DNA of 64,000 nt from Talpa occidentalis. Lineage: Eukaryota; Chordata; Mammalia; Eulipotyphla; Talpidae. The translations under genes were made by a program, and so were the position numbers. Positions 1 through 12,481 of the stretch are shown here, in pieces. The stretch spans positions 16,664,141-16,728,140 of the forward strand of contig NW_023601433.1 of NCBI RefSeq assembly GCF_014898055.3, given 5' to 3'. The notes beneath the pieces are model-generated. The model saw only the letters and a program-made list of their open reading frames with translations. It ran no database searches and was not told the DNA's origin. Numbering within the stretch: the stretch's first letter is position 1; the number at the start of each line of letters is the position of its first letter.

Positions 1-515
1 AAGATCAGGCTCGAGATATAGCATGGGTTTGTTTTGGAGAGCACAGAAAAGTAAAATTACAAATTCTTGATATCACCATGTTTCTCCAACAAGAGCAAAC
101 ATCTGCAGATGTTCCAAGCAGGTGTGACATGATCTGAACATTCAGCCTAATCTGAATGATCTTGAGGCCTTCGTGATCCCCTTTTCCTGTTGCTCTGCAT
201 CACTTCCATTTGAGAGGGGGAGATGCCATAGCGGGGCTGCACTGTCCCCATGCCCCGTGGCCCCATCGGCCCCGGGTGGAAGCACCCACACATTCACGCT
301 CTCACGCACCATGTCCCAGTGTTCATTACGGAGCCAAGGAGCCCGGGCTTGAGAAACAAGAAGCATCACACACAGTCCCACCTGTCTGGTGACTCACAGG
401 AGAAACATTAAAAGAGAATATTCTTCTGTCAACTAACACATAGAGAGCGCACTATGACATGTCAAAGGACCACAGAAAAGCCTCATACTTGTTCAGCTTG
501 CCTGATTCACCGTTC

Positions 516-790
516 CTTTTTTTTTTTTAAGACTTATTTACTTATTTATTTATGCATACAAGAACTGGGGTACAGGCCAGAGGTGTGGGGGGTGAGAGGA
601 TTCACCAGAGAGAGTGGGGAACAGAACAGGCAGATCTAGTGAAATATACTGCTGAGGGGAGCAGCGGGCGAGTCAGGAGAGGTCTGCGGCACCATGTGGG
701 TAGCTCCCTGACCAGGGATCGAACTTCTGCTGCAGTGGCTACAGATTTTTCCATACATTGTGTCTAACCCTTTGTGCCACCAGGGAAGAC
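516..790 (-). mobile_element. tRNA-Glu-like SINE
   Basis: A reverse-oriented copy: a T-tract at the left end, then the SINE body, with the complement of the tRNA-like head (ending gccaccagggaaga) at the right. The flanks accgttcctttt and acctttcctttt form a probable TSD with one mismatch. Confidence 0.9.
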
Positions 791-791
791 C

Positions 792-2898
792 ACCTTTCCT
801 TTTCCTATTTTATCCTTCAACTACAGTGGAAAGCTAATGGATTTTATGGATTCAAAACGTCTTGTGGATAATGGCTGGAACGTCTCACCTCCCTGAGGGA
901 CCTGCCTACCACCCAGGCTCATTTCTCATGCAAGCTGCATATCCCCACAACAGCCATCCCTGCCTCCAGCTCGTGCTTCTGGAAACTTCCATGGGGTCTA
1001 TACCTTCCCATGAACATGCACTCACTACAACCATACTAGGAGCTTGGGTTTTTCAATTCTCTGCACCCCCAAAGATACCGGGCACCCCTCTATGGCACAC
1101 TGGGCTGCAGCACAGACCCAACATATCTCTCTCCCTTAGAGCATGAGCTCCTGAGTATCCAGGAAAGGGCTGACTTAGCCAAGGCCTCAGTGTAACTTGG
1201 ATGGGTCCCTCCACATCTCAGTTCAGGATTGATCAAGGACTAGAGGCTGGAGAGGATGGTACCGTGGGGTGCCCTATGTGAGCCCACGAACATGGCCAAG
1301 GTCCCAGATGGGGGTGTGGCCAGGTGTCCCAGTCTCCATTCACAGCTCTAGAGGGGTGTCCAGGGCACTTGACTGTCCCAGCGTCTGCAGGTCAGTCAGC
1401 TCCCCGGGCTGTTTACAAAGCTGGAAATTTATTGCTATAATCACTGGCAATGCTGATTTATCTTGTTCACCCAACCAGCTCTAAATGAAGCAGAACCGCA
1501 ATGGGACTAACGGAGTGACTAATTCAGTCACAGATCAACAGACTCTGTGCCTCAAAACTGGCACATTCTACTGCAGGATGCTTTTCCCAATTGGACCAGG
1601 GATTTATTGCATGTGCAGCTGAGCTGGGTTTTGAAAAATACAGAGTTGATGGCAAATTAGTTATGTCACATCTAGGAGTGTTTAGCAAACTACTGCTAAA
1701 ATGTGATGATGATAACGTTATCTATACCCTTCAGGGATGTTTACAATGTCCACCTAGTAGAAATCATAAGCCAGCCTAGCAAAAGATCATGTTGAAAACA
1801 GTCTTCCATCATCAAAATAATAATAATAATGCTTTCAGATAAATCTTAGCGGAATACTTTTTCCTGTCAAGATGTTCAGGATTTGGTTTTTAAAATAAAA
1901 TAGTGACCCTTCTTCATTACTGCATTTATTACTGAAATAACTTTTGAGAGATTACTTTAGCTGTGAAGCTTTGTTTGAAGTCAATGTTTTAACTCTTCCG
2001 TGCATAAAGTCATAAAATTTGAGAGCAGGAAATCGCAACCACTTATACCCACAGGCTCCTTCATGCACTCATTCATTCATTCACTCACCCACTCAGTGTG
2101 TTTCACCTGTTACATTACCCATCATTCCCAGGTACTGGGAAAGAAACCCTAGATAAGGAGACTGGAGGCCAAGATGGAGGTCAAGTCAGCAAACTCAGGG
2201 TGGAGACAGACCTTTGGGCCTTCACCAGGAAAACACTCCCCCATGCCCCCGCTGGCCTCTCAGAGCACACAAGCCCTCAGATCTCCCTGTGCCTGTGATT
2301 TCAGACCCACAGATCTTGTCCCCAGTGTCTGCAGCAGCCTCTCTACCAGACACCTGAACTCAGCAGTGCGCTCCACCTCCATGAAAGAAAGGTCCTGATC
2401 TCTCCCGAACAGGACAGATAGGAGTTTCACTCAGCCACAGCAACCTGGAGTTGAAAGAGGTCAGAACAGAAATAAAAGCATCTGTAAGTTTCTGGATCAT
2501 TCTATAGAATGCATGTGGCTGCCCAAGAAGTACTGCTTGGCACAAGGGAGCTTGATCCTTCCCACAATGCTTTCTTGTTGGTAGAGCTGTTGCTGCTGGG
2601 AAAGGCCTTCACAGACTTTGGAGTAGCGGGGAGGGATGTGCCCTCCCCCAGGTTCTGATTATTCTCTGTAGCACTCAGAAGAGAGATCACTTCTGCATAC
2701 TCCACCCCTGGCATGTGCTCACTGAGAAGATCCCTTTCGACTCCCCCCGCCCCACTTCACACAGTGTGCAGAGAGAGGGGTCTGGAAGGGACAAGGCACC
2801 AGGGTCAAGGTGCCATTATACCCCCCCCCTTTGCACACCCTGCTCTGACATTGCTTCTCTTAAGGCTTCTTGGAGCTGGGGGTTGCTGCGGGAGGCAG
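792..2898. other. Repeat-poor intron, nothing recognised
   Basis: Apart from AAT units near 1815-1830 and a CATT-type tract near 2065-2095, this stretch looks unique. Bases 1-515 and 2969-3390 are likewise unremarkable. Short ORFs here lack family resemblance. Confidence 0.6.
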
Positions 2899-2968
2899 AG
2901 ATAAAGAGAGAGAAATAAAGAGAGAGGGAGAGAGAGAGAGGGAGGAAGGGAGAGAGAAAGAGAGAGAT
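2899..2968 (+). repeat. Purine-rich GA microsatellite
   Basis: Imperfect (GA)n interrupted by AAATAAA and GGAAGG units; plus strand all purine except a few T. Confidence 0.9.
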
Positions 2969-3390
2969 CACACACCAGCCAGGACCTTGTTCCACTAAAT
3001 ACACATTTCTTGTACCACACCAACTATGCACCAAGTGTGTATTGTCGTCTACCCTGTTCGACCAGTGTCACTATTGCAAGAGCTGGCCAGGAAAAGCCTC
3101 TGGGCTGCATGGAGTACATGGACCATCCATCAGCAAAGGCAGCAGAAAACCTTCCCTCAAACTCTGCAAATACATGGAACACAAGGAAGCCCACATCTGT
3201 CTCCTGAGAGCTGAGTGCTGAGATGTCAGGGAAGAGGCTGCCCAGTGTGTGCTGACTCTTTGCTATGAAGCCAGGTTTTCCAGCTAAGCTGACTGGGCCA
3301 TGGGGGAGTGTGCCCAGAGGCCCCGCCCCACCCACACGCACCTTTGATGCCCATTTGCTTCACCCCTTCGGTGGCTGGAGCAGCTCTATG

Positions 3391-3850
3391 AAAGCATTCA
3401 GAAGTGATCTATTTTGGGGCATTTGGGTTGTCAAGAAGATGTGGTACATATACACAATGCAATACTACTCCGCAATCAAAAAAGATAAACTCATGCAATT
3501 TGCAGCAACATGGATGGAGCTGGAAGGGATCATGCTCAGTGAAATAAGCCAGAAAGAAAAAGAAAAATACCGGATGGTCTCACTCATAGCAGGAATCTAG
3601 AAAACCTAAATAAGGGACCAGGAAAAAGACTAATTATAATAAAGTGAAAATCAAAATCAATAAGCAACGATAAACCAGACACACTACGGGAGGTGGGGGA
3701 GAGGGAGGTGGGAGGGATTACAGTCAAAATAAGAGGGATGGGAATTGTATGGGGAATATAACCAAGATGAAAAAGCACACATTGTGCAAAAATGAAAAAT
3801 GATGTAAAAAATATATAAAATAAAATATTTTAAAAAAGCATTCAGAAGTG
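3391..3850 (+). mobile_element. L1 3' end with 5' inversion and 16-bp TSD
   Basis: The TSD aaagcattcagaagtg is at 3391-3406 and 3835-3850. Bases 3407-3431 are antisense L1 ORF2 sequence. From 3432 the sequence is sense: the end of ORF2 (...MWYIYTMQYYSAIKKDK to SLIAGI, stop near 3600), then a 3' UTR with a G-rich block and an A-rich tail. This arrangement is the classic product of twin priming. Confidence 0.95.
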
Positions 3851-6800
3851 GCCAAGATTGGAGTTGAGTCAGATGTGTGTACATCAGATGGACTCGGGGG
3901 ATTCAGCAAAAGCCTGTGGGCAGGACTTTGCAGGTTTTCTAGAGAAAACCCTCCTCAGAGAAGAAAGGTCTTTCCTTTGTAAGTCAGATCTTCAAAGAAC
4001 CTGCTTCTAGGCCGAGGAAGAAAGGCTGGCCGACCGAGAGCTCAAAGAATTTGTGAGCCTGCAGACACCGTACCTCTGCCCTCAGAGGCAACCCCAGGCA
4101 CCATGTCACCTTTCAGAAGTGACCAGCATCCTCCTGAGACCTGAGGTGAACCACAGGCCCTGCTGATGTGGCTCCTACCTGGGCATACCCGTCCCACTCC
4201 CCCTTACCACCTTATCCCTACTGAAGTTTCCCTGTCTGTTACCTTCAATCTGAAGATATATAAACTTATTTTTTATTGGCTGACTAAGTGTTGGAACTAA
4301 TTTCTTCCCATGAAACCTATGCACTTTGGAGAGCAGCTGGGCGCCCCTGGCTGCCCTGAAGACTGGCCAGCTTCCCAGCACAGCCTGCTCCTCAGATGCC
4401 ATACCTGTGTCCACCAGGCAGTCTAGCAGGCGAGCTCCTTACTCTCCTAGATATTAATGTCATCTTGCCAAACAAGCAGCCCATGCGTGTGAAGTGTCGT
4501 GGGTGCTGGCTGACACCTCCATCAGCCCTGAGAATCCCCACGGCACAGCGTCAGCTGGCCTGGGCAGCACAGACTCGGGTGCTACGGACGCTGCTTTGGG
4601 CCCTCTGAGCCCACACAGCACACAGCCTCATCCCCAACACAGGAACTGCAGAAGCACTGTGCTTACACCTGGCTTGGTGACAGAGGGAATCCCACAGGAC
4701 GCTTGGGGAGCCACATCCTTCATGCTCCAGGTGTGTCCCCCTCACAGATCTGGACTCACCTGCAGATCTTACTGCAGGTTAAGAAAGCGCTTCCTCCACC
4801 GTGGCACCTCAGCACCTTGGCACCTTGGCACTGGCTGGAGGATGAGGCCGCCTCAGCAACAATCTAAGTCTAGGAACCCAGACAAGGTGTCGGTGGTGAG
4901 GCATCCCAGAGGGGGGCAGGGCTGACCTCAGCACACCACGTGGGAGGGCATCTCAGAAGGTGGGTTTCCCTTTGGCCCTCACTGCCCAGCTGCTGGCCCC
5001 CCTAAGCTGTCCTCTGGAGGGTCACCTCCACCGTGTCCTGGAGAGTCCCCATTGGGGCAGCACAGAGTGTGTGGCTGCAGCGTCCCAGCAGCTGCAGCAG
5101 GAACTCCCAGGCCACTGTCATGCCTGGCCTTGCATTTGTAGCATCGCAACATATAAGACAAGAGCTAAGTCTAGAGAACTAAAAAGAGAGTTTTTAATAT
5201 AATTCTTTATGTAAGTAATAGTGCATCATAATATATATTCCGTGTGTGCATCAGTCTAAATCAACATCTGTAAAGTTCACCACTAAAAGTGCAATTCTCT
5301 CCTTCACATACAATTGGCCCCTTCGCCCAGTCAACCTAGCACTGTTCCCTGCCCTCTGACAGCCATAAAAGCATTCTGAAAGCAAGTGAATGGTTGGAAA
5401 GGACCTTACTATTTAAAGGCAGGGACCCAGGTCTTCATTTTAACTCAAGGTAGACAATGAGACCACGCGTGTCTGTGCCTGGTACAGAGCCAGGAGCAAA
5501 GCCATCACCCAATCAAGGAGATGTCTTTAATATTTGAAATATCTTAAAGTTGATATTAGATAGCACTATGCTTTAAAATGATAAAGGGTAATTTTATAAA
5601 TGGCTTTATATACAAAGATTTTCACGGAGAAAATATTCTCCTTGCATACTAGGCATCAACAAGTATAAATGGCATAAATCCTCCCACTGTGGCTGATTTC
5701 AAGTTCGTAATGGAACATCACTGGATACAATTGTGATTCGCATGGTAGCATCGTTATGTAATATTCCTGCCATGTAGGGAAAATAAATGTAAATGACCCT
5801 CGGGCAAAGATAACAGCAAAATGCAGTAAAATAATTAGGAAAGACTCAGGTAGTCTGGAGCATGGATGGCTCACAGGACCAGGATCTATGCTGACTGACT
5901 CGGTGCTCTCTGGATTTGAGAAATAAGTGCACTTACTGTCATATTCATTAGAGCGCCAAGTCCTGAACAGTCATGCTAATTACTGTTCATTAAGACATGG
6001 GCTTCCAAAACATCTGGGGGAAGAGCCACAGCCTGGTGAGAGGGCTTGGACTTGGGACAGAGAGAGCTCTGAAGACCCCAGCCCTGCCTCTTCCAGGATG
6101 TGGGTCCCCATCCACTGTGAGCACAGCCAGTCTCCGACAATGGGCCAATGCAGTGCCTGGGGGACACACGGGAAGAGCTTGTGCTGGGCACGTAGGAGAG
6201 AGCCAGGTGGGGCAGTTCCTCAGTGTGTCAGTTTCCCCTCAATTTGTAATAAGGTTGAAAAAAAAGTCATGTCAGAAGCATCATCTGTTATTACCAAGAG
6301 CACTTCCCTTTTCAACTCTGTTAGATGTTCCCTGGTCCTTCCTGAGAAGCAGGGAAAATTCCCCCAGCCAGCAAAGACCAGGTGGGGCAAGCCTCTATGT
6401 TTCCCATTTCTCACAGAAGGTTCTGCCCATCTCCTTCTGCTCCTGTGTGTCCTGTCCAAGTGCAAGTCCCAGGACAGTGTTGGGTCCAGTATCCTCACTG
6501 ACTATGGCCTGGGGCCTAGACCACACAGCTAACCCTCTCTGGGTGTTTTTGTCCAGAGGAAAGAACAAGGGGAATGATCCATTTCATGCTCAATAATCAT
6601 TCTTAGTTATTATTTATCTTGAGTCATTCAGCAAATATTTAGAGAGCAAGCCACATGCCGAAGTGCGCCTCTCCTGTCTCCTTCTCGTCTCTTCTCAGTC
6701 CCCTGATGTTGAACAGTCTTGAGCCACAGGACCAGCTGTAAAGATGGAGCTTCAGACTTAAGTCAGTTCAGGTGGGTAAACAGGAATTCAGTCTGATTGA

Positions 6801-9289
6801 TATCAGAGACCTAGAGGGTCCCCTGAAATCACCCCAACTTCAATCAACCCCAGAATCTGGCTGGTCACCCAGATTCTCCACGTGCACAACCACCCTGAAG
6901 GCAATAGGGGCTGATTCTGAAGATCGGAAATCCTAACACTCTAGGCACAGAGAAGGAACTTAGAATCGATGTTGACCTTAGGAGGAGGAACCGCAAGGCT
7001 GTGAGATCATAATTGTGCAACAATAAGAGCCAGCAGCTCTGCTCCAGCGCCTGGGCGGGGCGAGTCCAAAAACCCAAGCAGGGAAGAGAAATCACTCATA
7101 TTGTTGAATATCATCACCCTTGGGAAGGAGTTTAATACTAATAACCTGGGTGATGAATCTTCAGTTTAATTTCTAGAATGAAAACTAAGCAATACAAGTT
7201 TCATTTATTATGTTTAGTTTGTGAAAGGGTAATATTGTCTGGAATAAGATTGACCTGCTGGAGAGAAAAAAATGTTTTTCGGAAGAAGAAGAAAGTAACT
7301 TCCCTTTGACAAAGAGCAGCTGAAGAGTGTGGCTGTGTGGAGGGACAATGGTGACAGACCGAGGAGTGATCAGAAGACAAAGCTCAGAGGAGTGGCCCAA
7401 ACGCCCCTCAAGGTCATGAAGAAGTTCAACCGACACCCCTAGACCACTTCTGGATTCTGGCCTGGGCCTGCCTGAAATGCCCTCTCCTGGAAAGCCAAAC
7501 AGGTGAATACTTGGCCTGGGGGTTCACCTGAGGATCACCACAGCAAGTGCCAGGCCAAGGAGGTGTGCGCACCTAGGTATGTGCAGGCACTGGGGGTGCA
7601 CAGCGATGATGGAAGACAGACCACACGTGTGCTATCATGACGAGGGCAAGCATTGCAAAGTGAAATTACAGCATTTTGGTTTAAACCAAACAGGTTGAGA
7701 AGAAAAAACACAAAAGTCTTTTGAGACAAGAGGTGAGGCCAGAGAGGAGGACCTGTGGGGAGATGAAAGGGCCAAGCTGTGTCCAGCACTTTCCTCTGGG
7801 TTCACAGCAGGCTGACAGTGGGGGCTCTGATTAGCTCAGTTCTGATGCCAAGGTCAGTGTGAAACAATGAACACCTAATTTTTGGTGATGCTTTCCCCAC
7901 AAAGGTGCAACAAAGCTTGGCAGTGGTGGGGGGGAGCTTTTAAAAAATGTAAAATGTCTTTGTTCTCAGTTTTATTTTTTTATTTTAGAATTTTCTAACA
8001 CAACAATGACTTTAAAAAGGAAAAAAAAAAACCTAAAAAAAAAAAAAAACCTTCACATTGTGGAAGATCAAGACCCCAAGTAAAGAATTCAGAAGATAGA
8101 ACTGTCCTCAGTGATGGAAAAGGCATAAAGTGACGTCTGTCCCCTCTTAAGTCACAGAAGTCTTTCTGACCCTGTCATCAAAATAATCTATTATAACACA
8201 CAAAAAGCACCAGACACACTGAACGTGCCCCTTTGTTAATTACTGCAAAAACTGTGGGTTTGGGGCCCAAAGGCAGATTTCAACATTCAGAACGATGTGG
8301 ATGGCTACAGGATTACCCGCCCTTCTTTCAAATCCATAGGCCTTCAAATTTACAAAGCATTTGACTAAGTTAGGCCGGTAAGGACAGAGTCACAATGTAG
8401 CTGTGTAGTAGCTTGATTTTTTAAAAGGCTGCAGCTTTAAAGAATTCCATTTAGAATATGGCATCCTTGAGAAGAACCCAGATGGGCTCTCAGATAAATA
8501 ACGAGACCAGCTGCAGGCACTGCGGATCTGCATTACAATTGGATCTTAAGGCAACCAAACAATGTTTTTCATTGAATGGGAGAGCTCTTAATAAGCAGCT
8601 TTGAAAAACATGATTATTCTCATTATTCTACAAAATGGACGTTGTTTTCTCTGCAGTTGTCAGGGAAGTTCTTTGGGTGAGGCAGCCGGATGACAACAGC
8701 GTGTGTTGAGAAGGACCAGGCAGTTCTAAGTCTGGAGCAGCCCTGGGCTCAACGACTGGGCTCCACTCATTCACTCAGTGCATTCAACACCAGCCACACA
8801 CAGCGCATCCCACCTGGCACCTAGCGCACATCAGGTCCCTGTCCTCAGGGGTCTTCTACTCCAGTTCCAGGAGAGAGACAAGCAAATACATGTGGACTGA
8901 GGTAGGAAGCGGTAGGAGGAAAATAGGGCAGGGGAGGAGGGGGGCTTCTAATGTAGGTGGAGTGGCCCCTTCTCTGGTAAGGTGGCAATGATCAGAAGCC
9001 TAAGAAAACTGAGGAGTCAATCCTGTGCCTGGGTGGTGGATGGAGTAGCAGAAGTAACAGACAGTACAATGACCTGGGTGCCAGTGGGTCTAGAATGTTC
9101 AAAAGAAGCTTCTAGTAAGAAGCAGGAGGGATGGAGGGAGGGAAAATGGTAGAAAGTATAGTGAGACAGAGTGGCCAGGGAATGAGACCTTGGCAGAAGG
9201 AGTGAATACATATTGTATTATCTGACCTCATGGAGTTAAAAGTAGATTCAATGGCAGAAACATCCTTGGAAATTAAAGAACACATTTGG
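3851..9289. other. Repeat-poor intron, 5.4 kb
   Basis: The longest stretch with almost no recognisable transposon: one L2-like patch, an A-rich segment near 8018-8050 and small CATT patches. No gene seen. ORFs up to about 200 codons near 5927-6596 overlap in two frames and match nothing. Confidence 0.6.
8755..8900 (+). mobile_element. L2-like remnant
   Basis: The text ccactcattcactcagtgca followed by ggtccctgtcctcaggggtc resembles the end of an L2-class element. Similar short patches occur near 6610-6660, 13505-13560 and 49690-49760. Confidence 0.35.
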
Positions 9290-9562
9290 TGTTGATCTAA
9301 TATTGGGGTAAGGTCAGAGGTGTAGGGGTGAAAGAATTCACCAGAGACAGAATGGAGAACAGGAAAGGTAGATTTATTGAAATACCCTGCAAGAGAGCAG
9401 GGCGTGAGACGGGAGAGACACATCTGCGCGGGAAGAAGGATTTAGGCTATGTGGGTGTTTCCATGACTGGGCGTGTTGGTCCTGCAAGCTGCTATCTGCT
9501 GGGACATCAGGTTTTGGTGAACCTTCCAGGTTCTGTGCTCACATTCCTGGGAATTCTCAACA
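9290..9562 (-). mobile_element. Retroviral-type LTR (273 bp) with adjacent PPT
   Basis: On the minus strand the LTR begins TGTTGAGAATTCCC and ends TAGATCAACA, a perfect 6-bp inverted terminal repeat (TGTTGA/TCAACA). An AATAAA signal lies inside (tatttcaataaatctacc). Just outside the 5' edge, at 9563-9578, the minus strand reads gagaccaaagggggac, a polypurine tract, marking this as a 3' LTR. The R/U5 half is strongly similar to the body of the SINE family in this window. The matching 5' LTR was not found. Confidence 0.85.
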
Positions 9563-10300
9563 GTCCCCCTTTGGTCTCATGGCCCCGTGGCTAGTTTCCC
9601 ATGGCACCTCCAATTTGGATTTTGCATTTTGTTTGTGGTTATAGGAATTTTCATTGTTGTAATACATTCTCTTTTCAGCATAGTTCAATACTATAAGAAA
9701 ACTACTTGAAGAGTGGTGGCTCAGCATTTTGAAATGATCCCTAAGGCTATGAGCTGTCACATGAGATTCTTCAAGGAACCGCCAGAGATGCTGGCCCTTA
9801 AAGAAAGCTTTTTGGGAAAGCCTTTCCTTTCTCTGGTGCTCTGATTGCGCAAACGTGGCCTAAGGGCTCCCAAGGAACTATTTTTTCCCTCCTACATGGG
9901 ATGTGACCTACCCAGAATGACTCTTCCTGGCAACAAGGGAACAAACACTGAACACTAGTGAGATTGTCAATCCAGTGACTGATTGGCAGTGCTTTCCAAT
10001 GGTTGATCAATGCCACTTACAAAGGAAGATCTCTATTGAAAGTGGGGGGAATAAAAAATTGACATTTGTGGAACCATTTTTAAAATGGAGCCAGCAGCCA
10101 TGACAGAGAAACCACACTACCTGTTTTATTTGAACTGGACCAAAGACTGATGATTATAAACTTTTTGCCAGAGGATAGAATCAGTAACCAATTATCTGTA
10201 ATTAAGAGTAACTTAAGAGTGTTGATTGTTAACACTAATCAACTTTTTTTCCCTAACCATTTACCTTATTTCCTCTTTCCTGCCCATTAAAAAAAAAAAA
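9563..10300 (-). mobile_element. Possible internal region of the LTR element
   Basis: Sequence beyond the polypurine tract on the minus strand may be decayed internal sequence of the same element. I see no recognisable retroviral reading frame. A run of about 16 A ends it near 10303. The assignment rests only on adjacency to the tract. Confidence 0.35.
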
Positions 10301-10529
10301 AAAACCCTACCGTTTGTCCCTCTTTGGAGCATGTTTAAGGATTCCACTTGAATCTGTGTACCCCAAACTCCAATGCTCTGCCAAGTTTAGTGTGCCACTA
10401 AGTTTGTTCTCTTATTTAAGGTTAACATGAGAATGCAAAAGAACTCTGAAAAATCAATTAAAATAAGACAAACAGCACATACAAAAACAGACAAAATATG
10501 TTTTCAAAATTTTGATAATTTTTTTATCA

Positions 10530-11125
10530 AAAGGGAAATGCAAAGGGCAAATATGTGCATGAAAAGATGTCCACAGTGTTAGTCATTAGAAAATGCAAGT
10601 TAAAACCCAAATGAGACCGTAAAACTCAGCAACTCTGCTCCTGAGTACATATCTATGAGAAGCGGAGGCAGGAACGCAGTATGTTCAGAGCATCATGATC
10701 CACAACAGCCAAAGCTGGAAGCAACACAAGTGTCCGGCAGAAGATGAATGGATAAGAAAAATGTGCTATGTACATACAGTAAAATATCATTCAGTCTTTA
10801 CAAGAAATTCCGCAATATGTCACAACGTGGACGAAATTTTAGGATTTAATGCTAAGTAAAATAAGCCAGTTGTCAAAAGATACATAATGTGTGATTCTAC
10901 TTTCAAGAGGGACCCAGAGGAGTCAAATCCAAAGAGACAGAAAACAGAGTGGGGTCGGGGGTAGGGGAGAGGGTAGCTGGGAAGGTAGGTTGGGGAGTTA
11001 GTGTTGATAGGTGGTGACAAGGGTCACATAATAATATGAATGTTAAGTAATGCCACTGAGCTGTACACTTTAATGGTTAGGATGGTAGATTTTAGGTATA
11101 TTTTATCATAATTAAAAAAAAACAC
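10530..11125 (+). mobile_element. Old L1 3' remnant
   Basis: Degenerate ORF2-end text (acaacagccaaagctgga, gatgaatggataagaaaa) is followed by an L1-type 3' end (ccactgagctgtacacttta). The frame is destroyed. Confidence 0.8.
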
Positions 11126-11130
11126 AATGA

Positions 11131-11402
11131 GGGCCTCCCTGGTGGCACAGGGCATTGAGTGCAGCACTGTGAGGCTATCTGCAGCCTCTGCAGCACGAGT
11201 TCGATCCCCAGGCGGCCAAGGAGCTGCCCACATGGCACAGCAGACCTCTCCTGTCTCGCCCGCTGCTCCCCTCAGCAGTGTACTTCATCAGTCTGCCTAT
11301 TCTGTTCCCCACTCTGTCTCTGGTGAATCCTCTCACCCCCCACACACACACCCCTCTGGCCTGTACCCCAGTTCTCGTATGCATAAGTAAATAAATCTTT
11401 AA
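11131..11402 (+). mobile_element. tRNA-Glu-like SINE with clear TSD
   Basis: The head gggcctccctggtggcac resembles the 5' end of tRNA-Glu, and gttcgatcccc is a B-box-like element. The tail ends aataaatctt plus an A-tract. The flanking sequence aaaaacacaatgag is repeated on both sides. It lies between two blocks of old L1 sequence. Confidence 0.93.
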
Positions 11403-11410
11403 AAAAAAAA

Positions 11411-12415
11411 CACAATGAGATTGGATTTCCCACCTACTACAACATCTCTAATAAATAAGATGGACAATAATACACCTTAGCAAAGGTGTGAAGATATGGG
11501 CATTCTCTTACATTGCCATTGGAAATACAAAATGATGTAATCATTTGGGGAAACACTTTGACAATTTCCTAAAACTGTAAATGCCCTTATTATATGATCC
11601 AATCGGTCCACTTGTAGGTAGTTTACCCTAAAGAACAGACATATTCATACAAAAACTTGTATTGCCTGTTTTTAGCTGCTTTCTATGTTATAGGCAAATA
11701 CTGACTGGAAGCAAACCATACATTTATTAAGAGATGAATGAATAGGGCCTCCCTGGTGGCACAAGGGGTTAAGCGTCAGTACCATGAAGCATTCTGTGAC
11801 TACTGCAACACTAGTTTGATTCCTGCCAGGATGCTGACCCACATGGTGCGGCAGACCTCTCCTGTCTCGCCTGCTGCTCCCCTCAGCAGTGTATTTCAGT
11901 CAATCTGCCTGCTCTATTCCTCACTCTGTCTCTGGTGAATCCTTTCACATACCCCACACCCCCACACCTCTGGCCTGCACTCCAGCTCTTGTATGCATAA
12001 AATAAAATAAATCTTAAAAAAAAAAGAGATGAATGAATAGATAACTTGTGGTAAATGCATGGAATACAAGGAATTGAACTGGTGATATAGCAGTATGTTT
12101 GAATCTCAGAATAATCATGTTTAGGATAAAAAAAACAGCCAAAGTAAGAATACCTACTGTCTGTATAATATCATTTATAGAAAACCTTAGAAAGTACAAA
12201 CTTAGAGACACAGGCAGATGAGCAGTTATTTGGGTATGGGATGGGGTAGGGGCAGGAGGGAATTTTTGAGTGCAACAGAAGAAGTATGTTTGGTTTCACA
12301 GGTGTGTGTATATATATCAAAATTTATCAAATTTTACTGTTTAAAATATTTGCTGCATATTGTATGTTAATTGTACCTTGAAAAAACTGTTGAAAAATAA
12401 AAAGAGATTATGGCA
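11411..12415 (+). mobile_element. Old L1 remnant interrupted by a SINE
   Basis: Diverged ORF2-end and 3' UTR sequence, split by the SINE at 11746-12023; the L1-like text resumes after the target duplication. It ends near gttgaaaaataaaaag. Confidence 0.65.
11746..12023 (+). mobile_element. tRNA-Glu-like SINE with perfect 17-bp TSD
   Basis: A full-length copy with head, body and A-rich tail. The TSD aagagatgaatgaatag is at 11729-11745 and 12024-12040. It is inserted within an old L1 remnant that continues on both sides. Confidence 0.95.
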
Positions 12416-12481
12416 GAATATAACAAAGTGTTATGAAAAAATGTAAAGGTTTCCCTATTAGGTCTTAAAAAGAAAAATTCA

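Noticed and set aside
4921..4945. Possible final OCA2 exon (caccacgtggg on the plus strand)
   Set aside because: Only the short CCACGTGG core resembles the expected complement; flanking codons do not encode the conserved C-terminus.
5927..6596. Two overlapping plus-strand ORFs of about 200 codons
   Set aside because: Different frames over the same bases, no family resemblance, no splice or promoter context; probably chance.
9454..9562. A SINE copy instead of an LTR
   Set aside because: No tRNA-like head; instead an LTR start (TGTTGA) preceded by a polypurine tract.
11131..11210. tRNA gene
   Set aside because: The tRNA-like head belongs to a SINE with the full body, A-tail and TSD; the cloverleaf is degenerate.
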